Origin: an uncultured Verrucomicrobia subdivision 3 bacterium
GTDB lineage: Bacteria > Verrucomicrobiota > Verrucomicrobiia > Limisphaerales > UBA11358
Reading direction: 5' to 3'
Assembly (NCBI GenBank): GCA_903884535.1
Contig: CAISEZ010000058.1
Span: forward strand, 1 to 48,887
Length of the DNA: 48,887 nt
A program made the translations under genes and the position numbers. Shown piece by piece: positions 1 to 6,982 of the stretch (position 1 is the stretch's first letter; every line of letters starts with the position of its first letter). The notes beneath the pieces are model-generated. The model saw only the letters and a program-made list of their open reading frames with translations. It did no database searches and was not told where the DNA came from.

Positions 1-1
1 A

Positions 2-463
2 TATCACGGCGTGTTGCAGGCCAAAGGCATCAAGCCGCATCGCGCGTTGGAGGACGATTTGAAAATCACTGATCAGACGATGAGTTACGACGGCAGCGCC
101 GCGCGCCGGGCCACGGTGGAAATCCGCAACAATCCTTTGGCTATGATCACGACCCCCATCGCTTGGGCCCAAGCTGAAAATAATTCTGCCGGCTGGCCCA
201 AATGCGCCGATGGTTCACCGGATTTTGCACGCATGAATTCCGCCCAACGGCTCGCCTATCCATTATTACGTTCCGACCGCAACAGCGTGGCAGCGGCACG
301 GCCAGCGCACTACGAGATCACGCTGGCGCTTGGCGCAGTTTGCTTCTTGGGCTTGACGGCAGCCTCGGTGCTGCACGCCTGCAAACTCGACCCGAAGATT
401 GCCGCCGGGCCGCTCACGCTCGCGCTGACGAAAATCTTCACGCTGGCAGCAGTGCTGCTGTAA
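2..463 (+). CDS. hypothetical protein, partial at left edge
   Basis: The reading frame is open from the window edge and stops at 463, giving about 153 residues. A GTG at 11 could be a start, but the frame runs on to the left, so this is probably the C-terminal part of a longer gene. A hydrophobic stretch at about residues 105-122 (ALGAVCFLGLTAASV) could be a membrane segment. I recognise no family. It lies inside the integrative element that ends near 3006. It may not be coding at all, since no conserved motif supports it. Confidence 0.3.
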   Translation, partial: YHGVLQAKGIKPHRALEDDLKITDQTMSYDGSAARRATVEIRNNPLAMITTPIAWAQAENNSAGWPKCADGSPDFARMNSAQRLAYPLLRSDRNSVAAARPAHYEITLALGAVCFLGLTAASVLHACKLDPKIAAGPLTLALTKIFTLAAVLL

Positions 464-564
464 GCCGCGTCGTCGTGTCAGCGGTTCGGGCCAGCGCTGT
501 CTCGAAAAATGGTCATTTTTCAACGAGTTCACCGGCACTGCGGCGACCTGTGCAACCGCGTGAC

Positions 565-960
565 TTATGCCCAATGGTCTGTTCCCTCCGAAACCATTTT
601 CTGCACCAATGCAGACGGTTTGGTCGCCTGCGCGTCCATGATTTCGTGCCGGTTAAACTCAAACTTGATGCTGCTATCTTCGGCTCTTTTGTCGTCAATC
701 CATTGCCGCTGCGCGGCGGTCAAATGGAACTGTGTCGCCGCATAGGGCTGTTCGACGGACATGACGCCGTCATGCATGCCGACCCGCATCCAGCCGCGCA
801 CGTGCATCCAATCCCGGATGGCCACGGGCAATCCGTCCGACGGAACGTCGTTGCTGATCCGAACGACAACGGCGCGCGGCATGATGTGCGTCATTGCCGC
901 CGCAGCGTGATCAGTGCCTGCGTCTAACGCTTGGCCGTCTTTGTTTACCCAGAATTTCAC
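565..960 (-). CDS. hypothetical protein of the integrative element
   Basis: A 131-residue protein with no recognised domain. The composition is that of a real soluble protein: mixed charged residues, several His and Met, and a helical C-terminal half containing LTAAQRQWIDDKRAED. The reverse-strand frame looks more protein-like than the Arg/His-rich frames overlapping it on the other strand. It is on the same strand as the next two small genes and the integrase, which suggests passenger genes of the element. Function unknown. Confidence 0.5.
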   Translation of the reverse strand: MKFWVNKDGQALDAGTDHAAAAMTHIMPRAVVVRISNDVPSDGLPVAIRDWMHVRGWMRVGMHDGVMSVEQPYAATQFHLTAAQRQWIDDKRAEDSSIKFEFNRHEIMDAQATKPSALVQKMVSEGTDHWA

Positions 961-1010
961 AATAGAAATGTAGCACTTTTGAATAACGAGTCACCGTTAC
1001 AATTTAAGGA

Positions 1011-1187
1011 TCAGGCATCGGCGGGCTTCGCTAGCACGAGCACCAGAGGCTTTAGTTCCGGTCCGTCCGACCAGATGGAGGCTTCGGGTGCGTCGTGCTC
1101 GATATGCTTCCGCTCGCCAGTGCGCGTATCGACAACTGAAATGCTTAACCCGTGTGCCTCGGCAATGCCGATGGTGGCGCTCGGCAT
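1011..1187 (-). CDS. small hypothetical protein (58 aa)
   Basis: An ATG at 1187 opens a 58-residue frame ending with TGA at 1011-1013. The product begins MPSATIGIAEAHG and ends LVLVLAKPADA; it is acidic and reads like a genuine short protein. No strong Shine-Dalgarno sequence is present (only AAGAAG). The frame stays open for ten codons upstream without another ATG. A longer overlapping frame on the same strand (997-1281) is rich in His and Arg and looks like a shadow. Family unknown; it could also be the remains of a longer gene. Confidence 0.4.
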   Translation of the reverse strand: MPSATIGIAEAHGLSISVVDTRTGERKHIEHDAPEASIWSDGPELKPLVLVLAKPADA

Positions 1188-1262
1188 GGCCTGCTTCTTC
1201 GGCCAGACCGTGGCCGTTCAGGAACTTGCTCTTGAACACGAACGGACACGCGGTCGCGGCAG

Positions 1263-1697
1263 TTAAACTGGTTTGGGCCAAAGTTCGAGCTGCCGTTTAG
1301 TTTGACGACGGGGCGCTTGCCAGACGCCGGGCGAGCCGTAATCGAACATAAAAAAACACCGTAACTTGTCCTTGCGCCAGTCAAGGATGGCGAACTCATT
1401 TCTTGTCAGGCGGATGCCACCTTTTCTCAGCACCGAACTAATTTGACCGATGGCCGTGTCCTTGTCCGAGGCAAGCGCGAAAGTTTTACGCGTCGTCGTG
1501 AACAGCCAGTACGGAACGTCTTCCTCGCGCTTGATCCAATCGGTGCGAAACCCGGCAGCAGCCAGAACACGCCGGATTTTTTCATGCCAGAACAGATCGC
1601 CTTCACCGACGAGCATATCGACGAGGCGATGCTGCGACGGTGCGGCGTCGAGTTCGGTGATGGGTGCGCGGCAGATTTTCCGTTTTTTGGTTGGCAT
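1263..1697 (-). CDS. hypothetical protein, accessory gene (144 aa)
   Basis: A 144-residue basic protein starting MPTKKRKICR. It has the look of a small single-domain protein: an aromatic centre (EEDVPYWLFTTTRKTFAL) followed by an alternating C-terminal half. No catalytic motif or family signature is recognised. It lies 54 bp beyond the stop codon of the integrase gene on the same strand, so it may be transcribed with the integrase. It is probably a passenger gene of the element. Confidence 0.6.
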   Translation of the reverse strand: MPTKKRKICRAPITELDAAPSQHRLVDMLVGEGDLFWHEKIRRVLAAAGFRTDWIKREEDVPYWLFTTTRKTFALASDKDTAIGQISSVLRKGGIRLTRNEFAILDWRKDKLRCFFMFDYGSPGVWQAPRRQTKRQLELWPKPV

Positions 1698-1751
1698 AGG
1701 ATCAGGATGTTGATGCTTTAAAGGACCGGTTTGCGTTCGATTGATTAACTG

Positions 1752-2879
1752 CTAAAGGGACGGGATTTTTTGGATAGCCGCGCGGAGACTGTCCATTTCA
1801 TGATGTGTGTATTTCTGATGCTCGCCTTCGGTCTTGTGGCCGGTGAGCTTCATCCGCACTTCCGCCGGGACGCCTTGGTTTGCCAACGCGCTCGTGAAAC
1901 TGTGCCGCAGCGCATGAAACGTGCGACGGGAAAGCTGCCGAACGCCTGCGCTTTTCACCGCCTGCAAATCCAACCCCGCCTTGCGCATGATCCGTTTAAA
2001 GGTCTGGGAAAGCCCGTTACGCCCGCCAGACTTCAATCCCGCCATGCGAGGCATGATGAAAACCTCAGGTTTGTCGGTGCCTGCGAGCTTTTCCAAGTGC
2101 GCCAGCAATTCGCTGTGGATGGGCAAGGTCACTTTTTCCCCTGTCTTGGCTTGCGTGTAAGTGATAGTTCCTTCGCTCAAGCTCGCGTCCGCCCATGCCA
2201 TGCGACAACAATCCGAAAGTCGCGCGCCGGTGTAATATGCTAACAGAATCAGAGTTTTCCATTCGCCTTCCGCCACGGCCATGAGAATTTTCACTTCCTC
2301 TGGCGTGAAAGTTCCGCGCTCGACGCCCTTCGTTTGGGGTAGTTCCACGGCTTCCGCAGGGTTCGTCGTGATGATGCCTTGCCGCCGGGCCGCGTTCAAA
2401 GCCGTGCGAATGACTTTGATACTCAAGACAACGGTGGACGGCGAAAGCTTCTCATCCGCCCGCGATTTCATGAAATGTTCAACGTCCCGCGACGTCAGCG
2501 AAGTGAGCAGCTTTTCAGCTTTTTTTCCCAGCACGGCAAAAAAGTTTTGCACGGCACCATCGTAACGTGCATTGGTGGACGCGGCCTTGTGCACTTTTTT
2601 CGCCGCCAGCCATTGAGTGAAATAATCTTTGATTGTGGGAGATCGAAGGGTTTCTTCCCCGCCTGCCCGTTCCATAATGTCGGCAACGATCTTGCGCGCC
2701 TGCGCCTCGACAAGGTTCCCCGTACCGGCGAGCTTGGCGGCACGCTCGTATTCAAACGCGGAGGCGAGCGCTTTGGACCGGTCTGTGCATTTAGTGGAAC
2801 GTAGTACTAGCCGACCGTCTGACGTGCGAAATGCCGCGTGCCAGTATTGAGATTTAGGTCGGCGATGGATGCTTGCCAT
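1752..2879 (-). CDS. int: tyrosine recombinase (phage-type integrase)
   Basis: A site-specific recombinase of the tyrosine family that would integrate and excise the element on its left. With the ATG at 2879 it has 375 residues. Residues 1-65 form an arm-binding-like N-terminus (MASIHRRPKSQYWHAAF). A SAM-like core-binding domain spans about 80-180 and the catalytic domain about 190-370. The active-site set is complete: R220 in YYTGARLSD, K245, H322 and R325 in FHALRHSF, H348 in LTGHK and the nucleophile Y357. The frame runs 59 codons further upstream, but that part translates the tRNA-Gly fragment (GAGEGNRTL) and should not be annotated as protein. The gene is next to attR and reads away from it. 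Confidence 0.93.
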   Translation of the reverse strand: MASIHRRPKSQYWHAAFRTSDGRLVLRSTKCTDRSKALASAFEYERAAKLAGTGNLVEAQARKIVADIMERAGGEETLRSPTIKDYFTQWLAAKKVHKAASTNARYDGAVQNFFAVLGKKAEKLLTSLTSRDVEHFMKSRADEKLSPSTVVLSIKVIRTALNAARRQGIITTNPAEAVELPQTKGVERGTFTPEEVKILMAVAEGEWKTLILLAYYTGARLSDCCRMAWADASLSEGTITYTQAKTGEKVTLPIHSELLAHLEKLAGTDKPEVFIMPRMAGLKSGGRNGLSQTFKRIMRKAGLDLQAVKSAGVRQLSRRTFHALRHSFTSALANQGVPAEVRMKLTGHKTEGEHQKYTHHEMDSLRAAIQKIPSL

Positions 2880-2882
2880 AAC

Positions 2883-2903
2883 ACTGCTAACTTTACTGCT
2901 AAC
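2883..2903. repeat. tandem ACTGCTAAC boxes before the integrase
   Basis: The 9-mer ACTGCTAAC occurs at 2883-2891 and 2895-2903, 12 bp apart, directly upstream of the integrase start. A related ACTGCTAAA lies at 1748-1756 over the integrase stop codon. Repeated short boxes beside an integrase gene often serve as arm-type binding sites; here that is an inference. Confidence 0.4.
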
Positions 2904-2955
2904 GTCCAGCAACGTCAATGACGTATTGGCTGTCAATAAAGGCTTAAATACGCAT

Positions 2956-3006
2956 CTCCAGCCTTGCGGAATGCTCACGAGGGTTCGATTCCCTTCGCCC
3001 GCTCCA
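2956..3006 (+). other. attR: 3' fragment of a tRNA-Gly gene
   Basis: Bases 2979-3006 form a complete T-arm and 3' acceptor: stem GAGGG/CCCTT around loop TTCGATT, then CGCCCGC, a T discriminator and CCA. From memory this equals the 3' end of typical bacterial tRNA-Gly genes. The preceding TCTCCAGCCTT resembles the 5' side of a tRNA-Gly anticodon stem, but the following bases do not restore the anticodon stem, and no D-arm or 5' acceptor (GCGGGCG) is present. It is therefore not an intact tRNA. It is best read as the element-side copy of an attachment site, with the intact tRNA expected left of the window. Confidence 0.8.
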
Positions 3007-3069
3007 TTTTTTCTGCAGCCACTTTGCCGGACCGATTCCATCACCGCAGTTTTCAATTCATTTTTTGGT

Positions 3070-3114
3070 TGAATTCAATCAGGTTTAGGTTCAAAGATTG
3101 ACTGAATTCAATCA
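3070..3114. promoter_or_regulatory. two TGAATTCAATCA boxes, operator-like
   Basis: The 12-mer TGAATTCAATCA is found at 3070-3081 and again at 3103-3114, a spacing of 33 bp or about three helical turns. Each contains the palindrome GAATTC, and the first is part of TTGAATTCAA. They end 12 bp before the ATG of the lipoprotein gene. A dimeric regulator binding both sites on one face of the helix would explain this. No regulator gene is seen next to it. Confidence 0.45.
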
Positions 3115-3126
3115 CTTATCATCCGC

Positions 3127-3516
3127 ATGAAAAATTCTTTGATTCCATTTTTGGCCTTGGCCGCCACCGGCTGTTTGCTGGCGGGATGCACCACCGAACG
3201 GCCGGTGATGGTCGCGCCCCAGGTGGCGACCGCCGACACGGTCAACGTCGGCCAACCCACGCAGCCGCCGCCGGCCGATCAGCAGGACGTGGTGCCGCCC
3301 GCGCCGGGACAATTGGCGCAGTGGTGGTTCATTCCGGGCAACTGGGTCTGGCGCGGGCAATGGGTCTGGATCGCCGGCCATTGGCGGCCCCGGCCGCATT
3401 CTGGCGATGTCTGGCTCGTCGGCAAGTGGGTGCAAAAGGATAACGTCTATGTCTGGCAGCGCGGCCGCTGGCGGTCGGGCGCCCATTACGACGAAGAATC
3501 GAACGAGGGGCGCTGA
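3127..3516 (+). CDS. WxxGxW-repeat lipoprotein
   Basis: A 129-residue predicted lipoprotein. The signal peptide (residues 1-20) ends in the lipobox LLAGC, with Cys21 as the lipidation site. A Pro-rich linker spans about 40-65. Residues 66-115 hold repeated Trp/Gly motifs (WFIPGNW, WVWIAGHW, WLVGKW, WQRGRW) as in the YXWGXW/WXXGXW repeat proteins of outer membranes, whose role is unknown. It is the first chromosomal gene after the attachment site and stands alone, with 324 bp before flgF. The two repeated boxes just upstream are probable control sites. Confidence 0.75.
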   Translation: MKNSLIPFLALAATGCLLAGCTTERPVMVAPQVATADTVNVGQPTQPPPADQQDVVPPAPGQLAQWWFIPGNWVWRGQWVWIAGHWRPRPHSGDVWLVGKWVQKDNVYVWQRGRWRSGAHYDEESNEGR

Positions 3517-3840
3517 GGTTCAATCGCCGGGGCAGCGCATATGATCGGTTCCAACTTTGTCTCCAAGACAAGTGCTCTGCATCCACGATTAACTCAAAGC
3601 GGACAAAGCCGGTTGGTCGCAGCTGACACCACTCGGTCCTAGCCCGGTTTCACGGTCGAATAGTCGGATTCAGCGTGGACTAAAATCCGACTCCTGATTT
3701 GATTTCCAACCTCGGTTGCTGGTTGCTTCCGCTGCCAAACTTGCCTAGCCGCGCGGGTAACATTTTCCCTTCACCATCCGGAAATCCCGCAAAAACCCAA
3801 TAAATCCTAGGTGGCATGGTCGCTGCTAGCCGTGCAGTGT
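3517..3840. other. intergenic region before the flagellar operon
   Basis: No convincing coding frame is seen. A 7-bp inverted repeat (GTCGGAT ... ATCCGAC, 3662-3690, with a 15-nt loop) is present but has no T-run. At the right end lies the sigma-54-like promoter described separately. Confidence 0.6.
3812..3827 (+). promoter_or_regulatory. sigma-54 promoter of the flgF operon
   Basis: TGGCATGGTCGCTGCT matches the sigma-54 consensus (TGGCAC-N5-TTGCW) with GG at 3813-3814 and GC at 3825-3826, exactly ten bases apart. The predicted transcript start is near 3838, only about 3 nt before the flgF ATG. The match is seen in the sequence; function is inferred from position and from the NtrC-type activator encoded at 26142-27569. 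Confidence 0.65.
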
Positions 3841-4575
3841 ATGGATGTCAGCCTTTACCAATCTGCCGCCGCGATGAACGCGACGGAGCGCTGGCAGGAC
3901 ATGGTGGCGGAAAACCTCTCCACCTCGTCGCTGCCCGGCTCGCGGCAGCAGGCCATCAGCTTCTCGGCGGTGCAGGCCGGCATGGCGGGCGCCGGCGGCG
4001 ATAATTTTGTCATGCCGCAGGCGAGCTACCTGACCAATTTCCAGCAGGGCGAACTGCGGTCCACCGGCAACAATATGGATTTTGCGGTGCAGGGGCCGGG
4101 CTTTTTCACCGTGCAAATGCCGGATGGTTCGCCGGGTTACACGCGTGACGGCGAGTTCATGCTCAATTCCACCGGCCAGCTCGTGACGAAAAAAGGTTAT
4201 CCGGTGACGAGCTCTGGCGGCTCGCTGCAATTTGATCCGAACAACACCAGTCCCATCATGGTGAACGCCGACGGCGACGTCAGCCAGGGCGCGGACCTCA
4301 AGGGCAAGCTGGCGATTGCCGAATTTAGCAAGCCAGCGAAACTTTCCTCGCTGAACGGCGGCTATTTCCGTTCTGACGATCCGAACATGCCGCCATTGCC
4401 GGGTGCCAACACCAAGGTGGTGCAGGGTTCCACCGAGGCCGCCAATTCGTCGCCCACGCTGCAGATGGCCAGCCTAGTCACGGCCATGCGGATGTTCGAG
4501 AGCAACGAAAAAGTGATGACGATGCAAGGTGACCGCATGAGCAAAACCATCACGGATCTGGGAGGAACTTCTTAA
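3841..4575 (+). CDS. flgF: flagellar proximal rod protein FlgF-like
   Basis: A rod or hook-basal-body protein of the FlgF/FlgG family, 244 residues from the ATG at 3841 (MDVSLYQSAAAMNATERWQDM). A longer frame starts at GTG 3811, but that start lies in the promoter. The central part has the family signature GNNMDFAVQGPGFFTVQMPDG and YTRDGEF (about residues 77-112). The C-terminal helix (TAMRMFESNEKVMTMQGDRM) is typical. The N-terminal motif is unusual: the common NNLAN-NTTGF is replaced by ENLSTSSLPGSRQQ, so assignment as FlgF rests on order and length. It is followed 4 nt later by flgG. The product would be exported by the flagellar type III system and form part of the rod. Confidence 0.85.
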   Translation: MDVSLYQSAAAMNATERWQDMVAENLSTSSLPGSRQQAISFSAVQAGMAGAGGDNFVMPQASYLTNFQQGELRSTGNNMDFAVQGPGFFTVQMPDGSPGYTRDGEFMLNSTGQLVTKKGYPVTSSGGSLQFDPNNTSPIMVNADGDVSQGADLKGKLAIAEFSKPAKLSSLNGGYFRSDDPNMPPLPGANTKVVQGSTEAANSSPTLQMASLVTAMRMFESNEKVMTMQGDRMSKTITDLGGTS

Positions 4576-4579
4576 AATT

Positions 4580-5362
4580 ATGTTGCGCGCCCTTTACTCC
4601 GCCGCCTCCGGCATGGAATCCCAGCAGATGAATCTGGACGTCATTTCGAACAACCTCGCCAACGTCAACACGACGGGGTTCAAGATGAGCAAGCTGCAGT
4701 TTCAAGACACGCTTTACCAGACCACGCACGCGGCCGGTTCGCAGGCCGGCGGCGGCAACATCATTCCATCCAGCTTGCAGGTCGGCCAAGGCTCGGTGCC
4801 GGTGGCCACCGAACGCATTTGGACACAGGGCGATCTCTCGCAGACCGGCGGCACGCTGGATGTGGCCATTCAAGGCTCCGGGTTTTTCCAAGTGCAAATG
4901 CCCGACGGCACACTCGCCTACTCGCGCGACGGGGCCTTCAAGACGGATGCCGCCGGCGTGGTGATGACCAGCGACGGTTATCCGGTCCAGGGCGGTTTTC
5001 CGACCGTTCCCGCCGGCACCACCAACATCACCGTTTCGCCCAGCGGCGCGGTCAGCTACACCACGGCTAGCGGCGTGACGACCGGGCAGGTGCAGATCGT
5101 GCGGTTCATGAATCCGGGCGGACTTGATGCGATGGGCCACAATCTTTACAAGGAAACCGGCGCGTCCGGCACGGCGGAACTTGGCACGCCCGGAGCCAAC
5201 GGTTTCGGCAGTCTCCAGCAAGGTTCGCTCGAATTGTCCAACGTCAGCGTCGTGCAGGAAATGGTCAATCTCATTCTTGCCCAGCGCGCCTACGAAGTGA
5301 ATTCCAAGGCGGTGCAGGCCGCCGACGAAATGATGCAGCAAAGCAACGGCATGATGCGCTGA
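4580..5362 (+). CDS. flgG: flagellar distal rod protein FlgG
   Basis: FlgG forms the distal rod that joins the basal body to the hook. The 260-residue length is the usual one. The N-terminus MLRALYSAASGMESQQ with NNLANVNTTGFK (about residues 24-35) is the classic rod signature. The middle holds DVAIQGSGFFQVQMPDG, and the C-terminus ends with the helical motif MVNLILAQRAYEVNSKAVQ. Its TGA overlaps the flgA ATG (TGATG), so the two are probably translationally coupled. Confidence 0.96.
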   Translation: MLRALYSAASGMESQQMNLDVISNNLANVNTTGFKMSKLQFQDTLYQTTHAAGSQAGGGNIIPSSLQVGQGSVPVATERIWTQGDLSQTGGTLDVAIQGSGFFQVQMPDGTLAYSRDGAFKTDAAGVVMTSDGYPVQGGFPTVPAGTTNITVSPSGAVSYTTASGVTTGQVQIVRFMNPGGLDAMGHNLYKETGASGTAELGTPGANGFGSLQQGSLELSNVSVVQEMVNLILAQRAYEVNSKAVQAADEMMQQSNGMMR

Positions 5363-6366
5363 TGAAATTTCAAATTCCATTTCAGTCCATGCGCCCGCTG
5401 CCGATAGGGAAATTGCTGGCACGGAAGTCCTGTTGGTTACTTCTGTTCACCCGCCTGGGCGGTGGCTTCAACTCTCTCTCGAGTGCCAGCGAAGCCACGC
5501 CCTTTCAATTGTCCGCCGCCGCGCAAGTCAGCGGCGACGGCGTTTTCCTGCCGCAGATTTTTTCCGCCGCGCAGCCCCTGCCCGCCATCCGCCTGTGCGA
5601 CGCACCCACGTTCGGAAAAAATTTAATTCTCACCCGCGCCCAGATCACCGAATTGCTCGCAGCCAATGCGCCGGACTGCGCCACTAATTTCTCCGGCCCG
5701 GATGCCGTCCGCATTTCCCGCCGCAGTCGGACGCTGGGCGAATCGGACATTCTCGGCCTGCTCACCGCCGACCTGCAGCACGATTACATCAAAGACAAAG
5801 GCCAGCTGGAATTGCACCTCGCGCAGCCGTGGAACCCGCTGCTGCTGCCCGATGAACCGCTCACGCTCGACGTTTTGGAAATGCCCGCGCTCGGCGTCAC
5901 GCCCAGTTTTATTATCCGCTTCACCTTGCGCACGACGCACGAAACGCTCGGCACCTGGGCGGCGAATCTGCAGGCGCACGTCTGGCGCGAAGTCTGGGTG
6001 GCCAGTTCGCAACTCCAGCGGGGCGACGCCGTCACGCCGGATTTGTTCGCCCGCGAACGCCGCGACCTGCTGGCGGTCCGCGAACCGGTGGCCGATCTCG
6101 ACGTGAACGAAACTGCCTGCGAACTGGCTGAACCGATTCCCGCCGGCGCACCGCTGCTCGCTAGGATGCTCAAGCCACGCACGGTCATCCATCGCGGCCA
6201 GCGCGCCGACGCGCTCGTGCAGGACGGCTCCTTGAGCGTCAAAACCAAGGTGGAAGTCCTCGAGGACGGCGCGCCCGGTCAAGTCATTCGCGCCCGCAAT
6301 TCATTCACCCACCGCGATCTCACCGGCAAAGTGCTCGACGAAAAAACCATTTTAATCTCGCTATGA
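5362..6366 (+). CDS. flgA: flagellar P-ring assembly chaperone FlgA
   Basis: FlgA acts in the periplasm to help FlgI assemble into the P-ring. The product has 334 residues, longer than the roughly 220 of enteric FlgA. The C-terminal half carries the SAF-type fold: WVASSQLQRGDAVTPDLF, then PIPAGAPLLARMLKPR and the final strand region. An N-terminal hydrophobic stretch (CWLLLFTRL, about residues 24-32) may be the export signal, but the start is uncertain; an ATG nine codons later is an alternative. It overlaps flgG and flgH by 1 and 4 bases. Position between flgG and flgH supports the call. Confidence 0.85.
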   Translation: MKFQIPFQSMRPLPIGKLLARKSCWLLLFTRLGGGFNSLSSASEATPFQLSAAAQVSGDGVFLPQIFSAAQPLPAIRLCDAPTFGKNLILTRAQITELLAANAPDCATNFSGPDAVRISRRSRTLGESDILGLLTADLQHDYIKDKGQLELHLAQPWNPLLLPDEPLTLDVLEMPALGVTPSFIIRFTLRTTHETLGTWAANLQAHVWREVWVASSQLQRGDAVTPDLFARERRDLLAVREPVADLDVNETACELAEPIPAGAPLLARMLKPRTVIHRGQRADALVQDGSLSVKTKVEVLEDGAPGQVIRARNSFTHRDLTGKVLDEKTILISL

Positions 6367-6980
6367 AAATAAAAAATTCCGTCACAATTTTTGCGGCGCT
6401 CGCCGCGTTTTCCCTGCTCGACCAGGCGGCCGCGCCGGCGCAATCGCTCTGGCACGATGAATCTTCGCGGCTGATGTTCGCCGACAAACGCGGCGCGGGC
6501 ATCGGCGACATTCTCACCGTCGTCATTCAGGAAAATACCACGGCCAACAAAAACAACGAGACCAAGACCGAGCGTTCGTCGAGTTTGACCGCCAAGATTT
6601 CATCATTCTTTTATCCGGGCATTCTGGCCAGCGGTGGTTCCATGCCAGCCGTGGACATGAGTTCCGACCACAAGCATGACGGCCAAGGCCAGATCAATAA
6701 TTCGGAAACCATTGTCGCACACATCGCGGTCCAAGTGATTGACGTGCTGCCGAATCACAGCCTGGTCATCGAGGGTAAACGTGAAACATCCTTCTCCAGC
6801 GAACACCAGACCATCACGCTGCACGGCATCGTCCGGCCGGAAGACGTCGGCTCCGACAACACGGTGTTGAGCTACAATGTCGCCGACGCGACCATCCACA
6901 TCGTCGGCAAAGGCGCGGTCACCGACAGCACCAACAAAGGCTGGTTCAACCGCATTTGGGACAAAGTCAACCCGCTCTGA
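6363..6980 (+). CDS. flgH: flagellar L-ring protein FlgH
   Basis: FlgH forms the outer-membrane L-ring. The 205-residue protein has the family core: SLWHDESSRLMFADKRG, then GDILTVVIQENTTANK (about residues 48-63), and the closing HGIVRPEDVGSDNTV and YNVADATI. The N-terminal signal (MKIKNSVTIFAALAAFSLL) ends near APAQS and contains no cysteine, so the usual lipobox of FlgH is missing and the protein should not be lipidated. ATGA overlap with flgA; flgI starts 2 nt after its stop. Confidence 0.94.
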   Translation: MKIKNSVTIFAALAAFSLLDQAAAPAQSLWHDESSRLMFADKRGAGIGDILTVVIQENTTANKNNETKTERSSSLTAKISSFFYPGILASGGSMPAVDMSSDHKHDGQGQINNSETIVAHIAVQVIDVLPNHSLVIEGKRETSFSSEHQTITLHGIVRPEDVGSDNTVLSYNVADATIHIVGKGAVTDSTNKGWFNRIWDKVNPL

Positions 6981-6982
6981 TT

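Noticed and set aside
202-927. 241-codon open frame on the forward strand
   Set aside because: Arg/His-rich, no motif, and it overlaps the better reverse-strand gene at 565-960.
2956-3006. Complete tRNA gene
   Set aside because: Only the T-arm and 3' acceptor are whole. The anticodon stem does not pair, and D-arm and 5' acceptor are missing.
2880-3056. N-terminal extension of the integrase
   Set aside because: It translates the tRNA-Gly fragment (GAGEGNRTL), a known annotation artefact. The ATG at 2879 fits the family length.
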